Shown: positions 8,016-16,060 of the stretch, piece after piece
Layout: every line of letters begins with the position of its first letter
Numbering within the stretch: the first letter of the stretch is position 1
Assembly: GCA_021776195.1 (NCBI GenBank)
Contig: JAJFGK010000159.1
Coordinates: forward strand, 1-42,463
Source: Kiloniellaceae bacterium
GTDB lineage: Bacteria; Pseudomonadota; Alphaproteobacteria; Kiloniellales; Kiloniellaceae
DNA: 42,463 bases
Direction of reading: 5' to 3'
Program-made: the position numbers and the translations under genes
Notes under the pieces: model-generated
Databases searched by the model: none
What the model was told of the DNA's origin: nothing
What the model saw: only the letters and a program-made list of their open reading frames with translations

Positions 8016-9052
8016 ATGTTAAATGCGCCCCGCGCCTGGATAGGGGGCGGGGCGGCCGGGCTGATCGTCAGCGCCATTGCGGCCCTCGCCGGGCCGGTGG
8101 CGGCGGCGAATGGCGGCTGCAGCATTGTGGTGCCGGGCCCGCCCTGGGCTTCGGCTCACCTTCAGGACCACCCCCTGGTGGGGAAACTCTGGCATCCGGC
8201 GGCGGGACGCTTCGAAAGCGCGCAGACTCTCGTGATCGCGTTGGAGGCGGCGCGTTTCGTGCTGCTGGGCGAGAAACACGACAATGCCGATCACCATCGC
8301 TTCCAGGCATGGGCGGTCGATCGGATGTTCGACAGAGGCCGACGGCCGGCCGCCGCCCTGGAGATGATCCGAAGCGATCAGGAAGCTGCCTTCGCCGATC
8401 ACCGCGCGGCTTATCCGGGCGATCCGGCTGGCCAGCATGGGCGTACTACCAGCCCATAGTAGAGCCCTTTCTGGCGGCGGATCTGCCGATAGGTCCGGCC
8501 AGTCTCAGCAAGTCGACGCTGCGCCAGGTGGTGCGCGAGGGGACCGGCGCGCTAGGCCCCCTGCGGGGCGCTGCCCTGGGCCTGGATACCTTGCCCAAAG
8601 GCGGAATCCTTCAGGAGATGAAGGCGGAAATCGTCGCCGCACACTGCAACCAACTGCCGTCGGCGATGATCGAGCCGATGGTAACCGCAAGCTTGGTCAA
8701 GGACGCCGTCATGGCCGAAGCGCTGCTCGGTGGCGCGGATCTTGGCAGACGCGATGGTGCCGTTCTTATTGCCGGCAACGGACATGTGCGCCGCGACCGC
8801 GGCGTCCCCAGGCATCTCGCACGCCTTTCGCCGGGCAACCAGGTGGTCTCGATCGGCCTGCTCGAAGTTGTGGAAGACCGCCTGACCCCGGCGGCCTATG
8901 GCGCCTTCTTTGGCGCGGCGGGTCTGCCGTTTGATTTCGTATGGTTCTCCCCCCGTGTCAGCATTGGCGACCCTTGCGAAAGGTTCGCCGACTCGCTCAA
9001 GCGGGCCAAGCAACGGTATCTCGATGAGCGAGATAGGGACAGAGGCAGGTGA
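8016..9052 (+). pseudogene. ChaN-like haem-binding protein, frameshifted
   Basis: Two frames together give a ChaN/DUF399-type protein. The first has a signal peptide (from MLNAPRAWIGGGAAGLIVSA), then FVLLGEKHDNADHHRFQAW, the GExHDNxxHH signature of the family, and AALEMIRSDQEAAF. Around 8415-8440 the family pattern jumps to another frame: SGWPAWAYYQPIVEPFLAADLP, later VLIAGNGHVRRDRGVPRHL, where family members carry GxxHxxxxxGVP. The first frame stops at 8459, so the gene as given is broken by an indel, unless the sequence has an error. Family members such as ChaN of Campylobacter bind haem as lipoproteins; here the residue after the signal region is not a clear lipobox. Start chosen at 8016 because it gives the cleanest signal peptide. 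Confidence 0.65.
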
Positions 9053-9115
9053 GAGCGATCGGCGGCACTCATAGCAGGATTGGGGCGGACACCGGCTGCC
9101 TGATTTCTCCCGAAC

Positions 9116-9880
9116 TCAAACGCCGATGGACATCCGGGCGACTGGCATTTCCTCCAAGCCCGAAAGGCGATAAAGGCCGGGCAAATTGAGGAGTTCGGCG
9201 AGGGTCGGCTTGGGAAGATCGACCAACCCCAGGTCTTTGAGGCGGTGCATGGCCCGGCTCACCGATTCCACTGTCAGGCCCAGATAATCCGCCATATCGG
9301 CGCGCGACATCGAAAGATGAAGCATCGGTTCCAACGGAGCGCCATGTCGCCAGCGATGAGCTAGGGTGAGAAGAAAGGCCGCCAATCGCTGGTCGGCCTG
9401 TTTGCGGGCCAGCAGGCCCGACTGTTCGTACTGAGCCTCGATTTCATCGAAAGCGGTGGTCAGAAGAACGAGGCAAAGATCCGGGTAGAGCCTCAGCATT
9501 TCGCGAAAAGCGTCCATCCGGAACGCGCAGAGGTGACATTCGGTCAAACATTCCGCCGTGCAGTGCATGGTACTGTTGATTTTAGGGCTGCCCAGAAGGT
9601 CTCCAGGCCCGAGAAATCCGGTGACGTGTCGACTGCCGTCTTCCAACAAGCGGTAGAGTTTGATCGTACCCTTGGTAATGACATAGACATGGGTTGCCGG
9701 GCTGGCCTGCTCTGACAGGACCTCGCCTTTGGCGATGATTATGCTTTCGGACAGCATCCGCAGCGTCTCCAGGCCTTTGCCATCGATGTGAGAGCAAAAG
9801 GAGATTCGGCTCGCGATGCAGGCCTCGCAACTGGGACGGGCCGCACCGCGCTGGATGCAGGTAACACTGCGCATTCGCAA
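9116..9880 (-). CDS. fnr: Fnr-family oxygen-responsive transcription regulator
   Basis: A 254-residue Crp/Fnr protein. N-terminal cysteines C18, C21 and C29 have the C-x2-C-x7-C spacing of alphaproteobacterial FnrN/FnrL. A fourth, C118 in CHLCAFRMDAF, aligns with the fourth cluster ligand of E. coli Fnr, so a [4Fe-4S] oxygen sensor is expected. A cyclic-nucleotide-type barrel follows (residues about 35-125) with GDLLGSP, then the long dimer helix. The C-terminal helix-turn-helix has MADYLGLTVESVSRAMHRL; the ESVSR recognition helix keeps the E-S-R residues that read TTGAT. It is the obvious candidate to act at the boxes near 7880, 10008, 11316, 12530 and 34055. It is convergent with the ChaN-like gene and divergent from the conduit block, and it may autoregulate through the box at 10001-10014. 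Confidence 0.92.
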   Translation of the reverse strand: MRMRSVTCIQRGAARPSCEACIASRISFCSHIDGKGLETLRMLSESIIIAKGEVLSEQASPATHVYVITKGTIKLYRLLEDGSRHVTGFLGPGDLLGSPKINSTMHCTAECLTECHLCAFRMDAFREMLRLYPDLCLVLLTTAFDEIEAQYEQSGLLARKQADQRLAAFLLTLAHRWRHGAPLEPMLHLSMSRADMADYLGLTVESVSRAMHRLKDLGLVDLPKPTLAELLNLPGLYRLSGLEEMPVARMSIGV

Positions 9881-10000
9881 ATCAAACCTGGTTCAACGTT
9901 TTTTATGTGGCCGAAACCAATGGCCGGCCCGGGCCCTTTCGTCTCAGGCAGACTAGGAGCTCGCCAGCAATGCAGATAGAGCAGTCCGTGGGGCGGGTAA

Positions 10001-10041
10001 TTGATCTGGGTCAAGGAGGTGTCTTTTGGCGCTCCTATAAA
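10001..10041 (+). promoter_or_regulatory. Fnr-activated promoter of the conduit block
   Basis: TTGATCTGGGTCAA at 10001-10014 is a near-perfect Fnr box. TATAAA at 10036-10041 is centred 31 bases after the box centre, matching class II Fnr activation, with a predicted start near 10048 and a leader of about 83 bases. On the other strand TATCTG (9978 down to 9973) is 32 bases away, so the fnr gene could use the same box. Confidence 0.7.
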
Positions 10042-10130
10042 TGCGGCAAGTCGTTTTGTCTGCCCGATAGGTGGCCGACCGTCGAGTTTTGCGGACGAAA
10101 CGACAAAAATGAAAAATGGGATCATTGCGA

Positions 10131-11210
10131 ATGCACAAGAGAGCTTTGGCACTGCTGCTCGTGATTGCCGTGACTGCCTGCACCGGACCGCCGCCGCAGC
10201 AAGAACCAGTAGATATCGTCTATCCGCCACCGCCCGATCAGCCGCGTTACTATTATGAAGGCACAATTCTCTCGAGCCTCGACGTTCAAGAGGAATCGTC
10301 GGCGGAGCGATTCAAGCGCTTTGCGACTGGGGCGTCTCTGCGCGGCTCGGGCTTCAGCAAACCCTTCGGTGTCGCCGTTGCCGAGGGCCGCCTGTTCATT
10401 GGCGATACCGTGGCGCGCCATGTCGCGGCCTTCGACTTTCCGCGCAAGCGCTACTACGAGATCGGCAACAAGGGGCTCGGCCGCCTGGCCAAGCCCCTGG
10501 GAATGGCGATCGATCGCATGGGGCGGCTCTACGTTTGCGACGGAACCTCCAAGCGGGTGATGATCTATGATCTCGATGGGACCTTTCTCTCGGCGGTTGG
10601 CAGCGACGAATTCCTGGAGCGGCCCTCGGGTGTCGCGGTCAACGCGGACGGCAGCCGGATCTACGTCGTGGACACCGGCGGCGTCGGGAGCGAGAGCCAT
10701 CGCGTGCGCGTCTTCGACCAGGCCGGCGCCCATCTCTTCGATATCGGCAGCAGGGGCAATGGGCCCGGTGAGTTCAATCTGCCGCTCATGGCCACGACGG
10801 ACGGGGAAGGCCGGCTCTACGTGACCGATACCGGGAACTTTCGGATCCAGGTCTTTTCCCCGGACGGGGAGATTATCGAAAGCTTTGGCGAGGCCGGGCG
10901 CTACCCCGGGCAATTTTCCCACCCCAAGGGGGTCGCGGTCGATCACGAAGGCAAGATCTTCGTCGTCGACACCTCCTTTGCGAATTTCCAGATCTTCAAC
11001 CGGGACGGACGCATCCTGATGCACATCGGCGAGCGCAACGAGAGCGGCGGCGCCGGCAACTTCATCCTGCCTTCGGACGTCGCCGTCGACGTCGACGGCC
11101 GCGTTTATGTCGTGGATCAGTTTTTCCGCAAGGTGGATGTCTTTCGCCCGGCGGAGCTGCCCGCCGAGTCGCCCCTGGGGCTGCCGGCCGCACAGATTCC
11201 AAATTCCTGA
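10131..11210 (+). CDS. NHL-repeat lipoprotein
   Basis: The start at 10131 gives a 359-residue lipoprotein: MHKRALALLLVIAVTAC ends in a lipobox cysteine. An in-frame ATG 15 bases upstream (10116) is possible. After a proline-rich spacer (PPPPDQPRYYYEG) come six NHL repeats, each of the form KPxGVAVDxxGRxYVVDTxxxRVxVFD, for example HPKGVAVDHEGKIFVVDTSF and LPSDVAVDVDGRVYVVDQFF. They predict a six-bladed beta-propeller in the periplasm or on the outer membrane. NHL proteins are frequent partners of multihaem cytochromes and outer-membrane conduits, presumably as scaffolds, though this has rarely been tested. It is the first gene behind the Fnr promoter. A paralogue is encoded at 19629-20750. Confidence 0.88.
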   Translation: MHKRALALLLVIAVTACTGPPPQQEPVDIVYPPPPDQPRYYYEGTILSSLDVQEESSAERFKRFATGASLRGSGFSKPFGVAVAEGRLFIGDTVARHVAAFDFPRKRYYEIGNKGLGRLAKPLGMAIDRMGRLYVCDGTSKRVMIYDLDGTFLSAVGSDEFLERPSGVAVNADGSRIYVVDTGGVGSESHRVRVFDQAGAHLFDIGSRGNGPGEFNLPLMATTDGEGRLYVTDTGNFRIQVFSPDGEIIESFGEAGRYPGQFSHPKGVAVDHEGKIFVVDTSFANFQIFNRDGRILMHIGERNESGGAGNFILPSDVAVDVDGRVYVVDQFFRKVDVFRPAELPAESPLGLPAAQIPNS

Positions 11211-11308
11211 CTCCAGTGGCGGGCTTCCCCTTCGCGAAGGAATTTCATGGCGACCGTCAAACGCCACGGGGACTTTTCTTTAAAAAACCATGAATCTGAC
11301 GGTGAAAT

Positions 11309-11350
11309 TTGATTCACCTCAAGGAGCGCTGTGACCAAGCGTGCCATCAT
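11309..11350 (+). promoter_or_regulatory. Fnr-type promoter of the tetrahaem cytochrome
   Basis: TTGATTCACCTCAA at 11309-11322 keeps 9 of 10 consensus positions. CATCAT (11345-11350) is centred exactly 32 bases after the box centre and matches TATAAT at 4 of 6 positions. Predicted start near 11357, about 60 bases before the ATG. Confidence 0.55.
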
Positions 11351-11418
11351 TCAATTGTCGCGAAAATCACAATAGATGATTCAAATCGTGCGGCGATGCG
11401 AATGTACGGAGGTCTACC

Positions 11419-12198
11419 ATGCGGACAACAACGCGTTTTGTCAGTCTTTTTGCCGTGGTTCTCGCGCTTGCGCTGTTCTCGCAATCCGCTCGCGCCCAAA
11501 CCGGGATTTCCGGTTCCCCCCATGACCTGGCCTCTGGCACAGGCGACAACAACGAGATCTGTGTCTACTGTCACACGCCTCATGGGGCGCGGTCACAGGG
11601 CGACATCGAGGCGCCGCTTTGGAACAAACCGGACTCGCCGGCTGTCGGCACCTACACGACCTACGACAGCACCACCATCGACGGCGACATCCTTGCGGTC
11701 GGATCGGTGTCCCTGGCCTGTCTGACTTGCCACGATGGATCGCAGGCAATGGATACGGTGATTAACGCACCGGGGAGCGGCGGCTTCAATCCGGCCGGTG
11801 CACGGATGAACTCGCTGACGGGTGACGGTTTGATGACGCCCGGAGCGGTCGCCAATCTGGGCGCCGATCTGACGAACGATCATCCGATCGGCGTGCAGTA
11901 CGGCGGCTTCAACTCGACCGATCCCGATTTCCTGGATGACACCGACAGCCCCGGCCTGCAGGTGGCCAGCATCAACGGGGCGCAGCGCTGGTGGGTGGAC
12001 ACCGGAACTGCCAACTTAACCCGAGAGAAGACCGACATGATCCTCTATACGCGGGACAACACGGCTAACGCCGGCGCGAGCGAGGAGCCTTTCGTGGAAT
12101 GCGCGAGCTGCCATGATCCGCACAATACGACCAACAACACCTTCTTGCGCGTGGCGAACGTTGCCAGTGGGGTCTGCCTGGCCTGTCACGTGAAGTGA
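11419..12198 (+). CDS. Tetrahaem c-type cytochrome, candidate filament-forming
   Basis: A 259-residue exported protein with a clear signal peptide (cleavage after SARAQ) and four haem sites: CVYCH, CLTCH, CASCH and CLACH. It contains exactly eight histidines: four in the CXXCH motifs and four others (SPHD, CHTPH, NDHP, CHDPH). All four haems could therefore be bis-histidine ligated with none to spare. The order CVYCHTPH, PLWN, CLTCHDG, NDHPI, ECASCHDPH, CLACHxK matches a widespread multihaem module that, to my recollection, includes OmcE-type extracellular filament cytochromes. The same module opens the 11-haem protein at 20747. GGAGG sits 6 bases before the ATG. It has its own Fnr-type promoter upstream and a strong hairpin downstream, so it may be expressed at a different level from its neighbours. 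Filament formation is inference. Confidence 0.88.
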   Translation: MRTTTRFVSLFAVVLALALFSQSARAQTGISGSPHDLASGTGDNNEICVYCHTPHGARSQGDIEAPLWNKPDSPAVGTYTTYDSTTIDGDILAVGSVSLACLTCHDGSQAMDTVINAPGSGGFNPAGARMNSLTGDGLMTPGAVANLGADLTNDHPIGVQYGGFNSTDPDFLDDTDSPGLQVASINGAQRWWVDTGTANLTREKTDMILYTRDNTANAGASEEPFVECASCHDPHNTTNNTFLRVANVASGVCLACHVK

Positions 12199-12279
12199 GG
12201 GTTTTGATGGCACACCGCCTCCTGTCCCTCGGGAGCAGAACGATTGGCGGGTGCCAGCAGGTAGGTGTTCGTCTACCAA

Positions 12280-12317
12280 CTCGCCGGACCGCGGACCTGG
12301 GGTCGCGGTCCGGCGAG
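12280..12317 (+). terminator. Strong hairpin after tetrahaem gene
   Basis: CTCGCCGGACCGCG (12280-12293) and its exact reverse complement (12304-12317) form a 14-bp GC-rich stem with a 10-base loop. No T tract follows, so it may be a weak terminator or a 3' stabiliser of the tetrahaem transcript. The rest of the 12199-12522 stretch shows no gene. Confidence 0.55.
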
Positions 12318-12522
12318 CTTGGTCACAGGCGGGACCATGGGCTCGGCCCGGTCACCTAGCCGGGTGATGTAAATGGCTCGCGCGGGTCTTCCCTTTAGAC
12401 GCCATGGCAAAGCTATCGAAAGCAGGGTCCGTCCGGAGCGGGCCATCATCTTTGCCTGCCGTCGGAATTCGCCGCGACGATCGTCCGGACAGTCGCGTCA
12501 ATGAAAAATAGGCCAGTGCGAA

Positions 12523-12564
12523 TTGACCGAAATCAATGTAGCGGCCTGGCACCTGCGCCAAAAT
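12523..12564 (+). promoter_or_regulatory. Fnr-type promoter of the isomerase-barrel operon
   Basis: TTGACCGAAATCAA at 12523-12536 matches the Fnr consensus at 9 of 10 positions. CAAAAT (12559-12564) is centred 32 bases after the box centre. Predicted start near 12571, about 80 bases before the isomerase start codon. Confidence 0.6.
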
Positions 12565-12652
12565 CCAAGGTTAAGGCGTCACCTCGACGCTAAAAAAGAG
12601 AGAATCGCCAAATCACGGCGAACGAGTTTGCGAATGCGAAGGCGTGGTCATT

Positions 12653-13654
12653 ATGTCGAACAGTCTCAAACGGGCGGTCGCCAATGCCGTCGTCGCGGGT
12701 AGCATCCTCATTGCTGCCGCCGCGGGCCAAACATTGGCAGCGGCGAACGAGCGGCCTCTGCTGCCGGAGGGAGTGCTTGCCACCGTCGATGGCATTGCGA
12801 TCAGCGATGAGGAATTTGAGCGGTTCCTCATAGGATACGCGCGCAGCAAGTTCTATCACGGTACCACGGAGGAAAGGCTACAGAGCCTCAGGGCCGATGC
12901 CGCGGAGGCGATTGTTCGCCAAAAGCTCCTGGTCGCGGAGGCTGTTCGTCGTGGTTTGGCAGGGGATCCCGAAAAGGCCGACCTGCAGATTGCCGTTCTG
13001 GAGGACCGCTACAAGGACAGCGATCGCTGGGATGAAGTGAAGTTGCGATTGCCGCAGCTGCACGAGCATTTGCTGCAAGAGACCAAAATCGCGGGGCTCG
13101 AGGCTGAGATTCGGCGCGTGGAAGAGCCCGACGACCAGTTGCTCGCCAGCTACTACGAATCCAATCTCGACAAGTTCACGCAACCCGAACGACTTCGCCT
13201 CGACCTGCTGTTGCTCGGGGTCGAACCCTGGCAGACAAGCGAGGTCTGGTCGCAAGCGCGCGGCACCGCCGAGGAGCTTTATCGCAGGCTTCTCGACGGC
13301 ACGGATTTCGCCGCGCTTGCCCGGCGTCACTCCACCCACGCCTCGGGACAGGCCGGTGGCGATATCGGCTTTGTCCACAAGGGGGTGCTGGCGGAACCGG
13401 CGCAAAAAGCGGTGGACCAACTGGTGCTGGGCGAGATCGCACCGCCGGTGCAGATCCTTGAGGGCTTTGCGATCTTTCGCCTGGTGGACCGGCAAGCCGC
13501 GAAGTTGCATCCCTTGGCCGAGGTGAGGGACCGCGCGGCTGACCTCTACAAGCGTGCCCAGGCCGAGTCCCAATGGGACAGCTTCGTCGCGACACTTCGG
13601 GAAAGGGCCCAGATTGTCGCCGCGAGTGATTTCCTGAAAGGCGGACCAGAGTGA
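12653..13654 (+). CDS. Periplasmic peptidyl-prolyl isomerase (parvulin/PpiC type)
   Basis: A 333-residue exported foldase. The signal peptide runs MSNSLKRAVANAVVAGSILI to about residue 31. A SurA-like N-terminal helical chaperone region follows (ATVDGIAISDEEFERFLIGY near 40-60). The parvulin domain lies near residue 175-285, with ARRHSTHASGQAGGDIGFV and GEIAPPVQILEGFAIFRL as the typical SxxPSxxxGGdLGxf and hxxGxHixxv elements. It ends in a basic helix. It catalyses prolyl cis-trans isomerisation in periplasmic or outer-membrane clients. The adjacent barrel, 12 bases downstream, and the multihaem cytochromes are the likely clients. A GTG at 12644 could add three residues; ATG 12653 is preferred. 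It has its own Fnr-type promoter. Confidence 0.88.
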   Translation: MSNSLKRAVANAVVAGSILIAAAAGQTLAAANERPLLPEGVLATVDGIAISDEEFERFLIGYARSKFYHGTTEERLQSLRADAAEAIVRQKLLVAEAVRRGLAGDPEKADLQIAVLEDRYKDSDRWDEVKLRLPQLHEHLLQETKIAGLEAEIRRVEEPDDQLLASYYESNLDKFTQPERLRLDLLLLGVEPWQTSEVWSQARGTAEELYRRLLDGTDFAALARRHSTHASGQAGGDIGFVHKGVLAEPAQKAVDQLVLGEIAPPVQILEGFAIFRLVDRQAAKLHPLAEVRDRAADLYKRAQAESQWDSFVATLRERAQIVAASDFLKGGPE

Positions 13655-13666
13655 CAGCAATATCAA

Positions 13667-15502
13667 ATGCGCCCCCGGTCAACTCATCTCAGGATAGTCT
13701 TTCTCACGACCCTAAGCCTGTCGAGCGGGCTGCAATCGGGATGTGAGTCCATGCAGATGACGAACATCCCGCCCATTCGGGTTTCGGGTTCCCTGGGCAA
13801 CACCGTGCAGACCACCGACACCGGTTCGCAGTCGCGGTCCTTTTCGAACCGGGCCGGAGGGTCGGTGCGGGCGAGCAGCTATATTTGGCAGCCCTGGTTC
13901 ACCACCGTCGATGGCAGTCTTAACCTGACCCAAGAGGTCAGCAGCGGCGGCACGAGTGACCGGGACTCGATCCTGGTCGGCGGCGACCTGACCCTCAACG
14001 TTTTACCGCTCAGCCGCTATCCCGGCTCGATCTCGGTCAGTCGCACCGACAGCCGGGTCGATGGCGGTGTCGGATCCGATTTTGCGCGCAATCGGGCCAC
14101 CGTGAGTTCAAGGGCCCTGATTACCGACGATCTGCGGACGTTCGCGACCGCAACCTACCAGAACATCGATCAGTTCGAGCAGGGTGAGGAAGACCTCCGC
14201 AGCGTTGCGCTGTCCGTCTCGAAGACCTTCCAGAAAGCGAGCCTTTCGGTGTCGGTAGAACATCGCGACAGTAGTTTTCAGTCCGATATCCAGGAAGACG
14301 AGACGGACTCGACCGACCAGATCATCGTGCGGTCAACCTATCAACCCTTTGACGATGTCAACGTTCAAAGCACGACCTCGGTCTTCTACACCCAGGAAGA
14401 TGACGAAACCGAAACCCGGGATCGCTTCTCCTGGCAAGGTGTCAGTACCGCCCAATGGCGGCCTACCGAACTGCCTTTCACCGTAAACGGCGCATTGCGA
14501 ACGTTCTCCGATACCATCAAGTTCGGCGGCCGATCGAGTAACAGACCGGACACCGAGAGCTTTTTGGCCAACGGTATTTTGGGTCTCAACTACCCGATCA
14601 TGCCCCGGCTGACGGCCAATGCCGGGCTGAGCGCGACCGTCCAGTCCGCGGACCGCGGCGCGGGCGGTGACGCCGGAGACTCGAGCCAGGCGGACGGTTC
14701 CTCGGTCGACGGGACGGCCACAGCGGGTATTTCATACTTCTCCCTGCCGGAGCCGGTGGGCGGATTCGATTGGAACTGGAACGCAAGGGCCAATGGCGAG
14801 TTGACGCTTGAGAGCGACAGCGGATCCGACGGAGGCGGCCTGAGCCCAGGCGGCAGCGTTTCCGTCGGTCACACCGGCGTGCGCGAGCTTCAGGTTCCCC
14901 TGGTCGGACCGACCCGCTTCAGCGCGAGCCAAACCGCCACCCTGACACAGACGCAAGACGGCGAAACCATCCCGAGCGTTTCCCACCGCGCGGATCTTGT
15001 CCGCAACTTCCACGAAGAGGGTGTCAACACCTTCGTCCGTTTCGGGCTCAACGACACGCGAGAGTTAGCCGGCGAGGAGTCCTTGGAGTTCACCCTGCTT
15101 CAGGCGCAGCTCAACCGACAGTCAACTATCGATTTTCGCAGTCAATGGCGCGGCTCGATCAGCGCGCAGGTGTCACGGCGCAAGCTGGGTGACAACGCGG
15201 CGGACATCGTTGCATCGGCGAACGGACGGATCGGCTATTTCAGCAACGACCTCTTCGAGGTTCGCGACCTCGACTTCATCTCCGAGCTCGAGCTGAACGC
15301 CATCGGTCTGGAAGACCTAGTCGAAGACGAAGACGAAGATGGAAGGCTGAAAGATGACCTGCGGGCCGAATGGAGCAACCGCATCGAGTACCGTCTGGGC
15401 CTTCTGACCTTCAGCCTGGAAGGGAACCTCTTCCTTTTCGGCAGCGAACTTGGAAACAGCGCGTTCTTCAGAGTCCGACGCCACTTTTCGGGAACCTTCT
15501 GA
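13667..15502 (+). CDS. Putative outer-membrane beta-barrel protein
   Basis: A 611-residue exported protein with an N-terminal hydrophobic signal (HLRIVFLTTLSLSSGLQSG). The rest is Ser/Thr/Asp-rich with regularly alternating polar and hydrophobic residues (SLSVSVEHRDSSF, RFSASQTATLTQTQDG), typical of amphipathic beta-strands joined by acidic loops. It ends in GTF, a terminal aromatic residue as required by the BAM assembly machinery. I see no similarity strong enough to name MtrB or PioB, and no N-terminal CxxC as in MtrB. Position and length fit the porin of a porin-cytochrome conduit: it lies between a periplasmic foldase and two trihaem cytochromes. The strand number cannot be judged by eye. 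A plain porin or a surface-layer protein are alternatives. Confidence 0.65.
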   Translation: MRPRSTHLRIVFLTTLSLSSGLQSGCESMQMTNIPPIRVSGSLGNTVQTTDTGSQSRSFSNRAGGSVRASSYIWQPWFTTVDGSLNLTQEVSSGGTSDRDSILVGGDLTLNVLPLSRYPGSISVSRTDSRVDGGVGSDFARNRATVSSRALITDDLRTFATATYQNIDQFEQGEEDLRSVALSVSKTFQKASLSVSVEHRDSSFQSDIQEDETDSTDQIIVRSTYQPFDDVNVQSTTSVFYTQEDDETETRDRFSWQGVSTAQWRPTELPFTVNGALRTFSDTIKFGGRSSNRPDTESFLANGILGLNYPIMPRLTANAGLSATVQSADRGAGGDAGDSSQADGSSVDGTATAGISYFSLPEPVGGFDWNWNARANGELTLESDSGSDGGGLSPGGSVSVGHTGVRELQVPLVGPTRFSASQTATLTQTQDGETIPSVSHRADLVRNFHEEGVNTFVRFGLNDTRELAGEESLEFTLLQAQLNRQSTIDFRSQWRGSISAQVSRRKLGDNAADIVASANGRIGYFSNDLFEVRDLDFISELELNAIGLEDLVEDEDEDGRLKDDLRAEWSNRIEYRLGLLTFSLEGNLFLFGSELGNSAFFRVRRHFSGTF

Positions 15503-15628
15503 GCCATGACAACGAGCCTATCGCCGACTCCGGGCCGGTTTCCTCACCCTTCGACCCGGCGCCCGATTTCAGACCTCTGGGTGGCGTCGCTGTCGGTTCG
15601 AATTGAAGGCAAAGGACGGTAGCCAGCC

Positions 15629-16060
15629 ATGCGCCACAATATTTTTCTCATCGGCATTTTCGGGTTCGCCTTGGCTGTCGCCGCCATTGTCGGGCCCAGG
15701 CTCGACCCGACGGAACAGGCCGCCTGGGCCGAGTACGGCGATGTGGTGATCAACAACTACTCGGACGATGCGGGCATGCGGCCCGTGGTGTTCCCCCACT
15801 GGTTTCATCGCATCCGCTTTCGCTGCAAGGTTTGCCATGCCGATCTTGGGTTCGCCTTCAAGGCCGGCGGCAACGATATCAACATGTTGAAGATTTTCGA
15901 TGGGGAGTTCTGCGGCGCCTGTCATAACGGCGAGGTCGCCTGGGGCGTGGAGAACTGCATTCTCTGCCACTCGGGCAACCCCGGCACCCGCACGCGGGTC
16001 CATCACAGCACGACGGAAAGGTTGGTCATCCCGCCCGAATCCGGGGAGGCAAAGCCATGA
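15629..16060 (+). CDS. Trihaem c7-type cytochrome (short form)
   Basis: A 143-residue exported cytochrome with haem sites CKVCH, CGACH and CILCH. It belongs to the c7-type trihaem family, seen from EYGDVVINNYSD, then FPHWFHRIRFRCKVCH, then GDxxFCGACHxGxVAWGxENCxLCH. The HWFH histidines plus the HH near residue 130 can provide the three distal ligands. The hydrophobic start MRHNIFLIGIFGFALAVAAIV is a signal peptide or an anchor. The gene overlaps the next by 4 bases (ATGA), so the two are co-translated. A close paralogue is at 32623-33009, and the two share a 38-base identical stretch. It probably shuttles electrons across the periplasm. Confidence 0.9.
   Translation: MRHNIFLIGIFGFALAVAAIVGPRLDPTEQAAWAEYGDVVINNYSDDAGMRPVVFPHWFHRIRFRCKVCHADLGFAFKAGGNDINMLKIFDGEFCGACHNGEVAWGVENCILCHSGNPGTRTRVHHSTTERLVIPPESGEAKP

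Noticed and set aside
10122..11267. A 381-codon minus-strand frame opposite the NHL gene
   Set aside because: The plus strand encodes a lipobox and six NHL repeats; the antisense frame has no signature.
13667..15502. Naming the barrel MtrB or PioB
   Set aside because: No N-terminal CxxC or other sequence hallmark of those families is visible, so only the general barrel call is supported.
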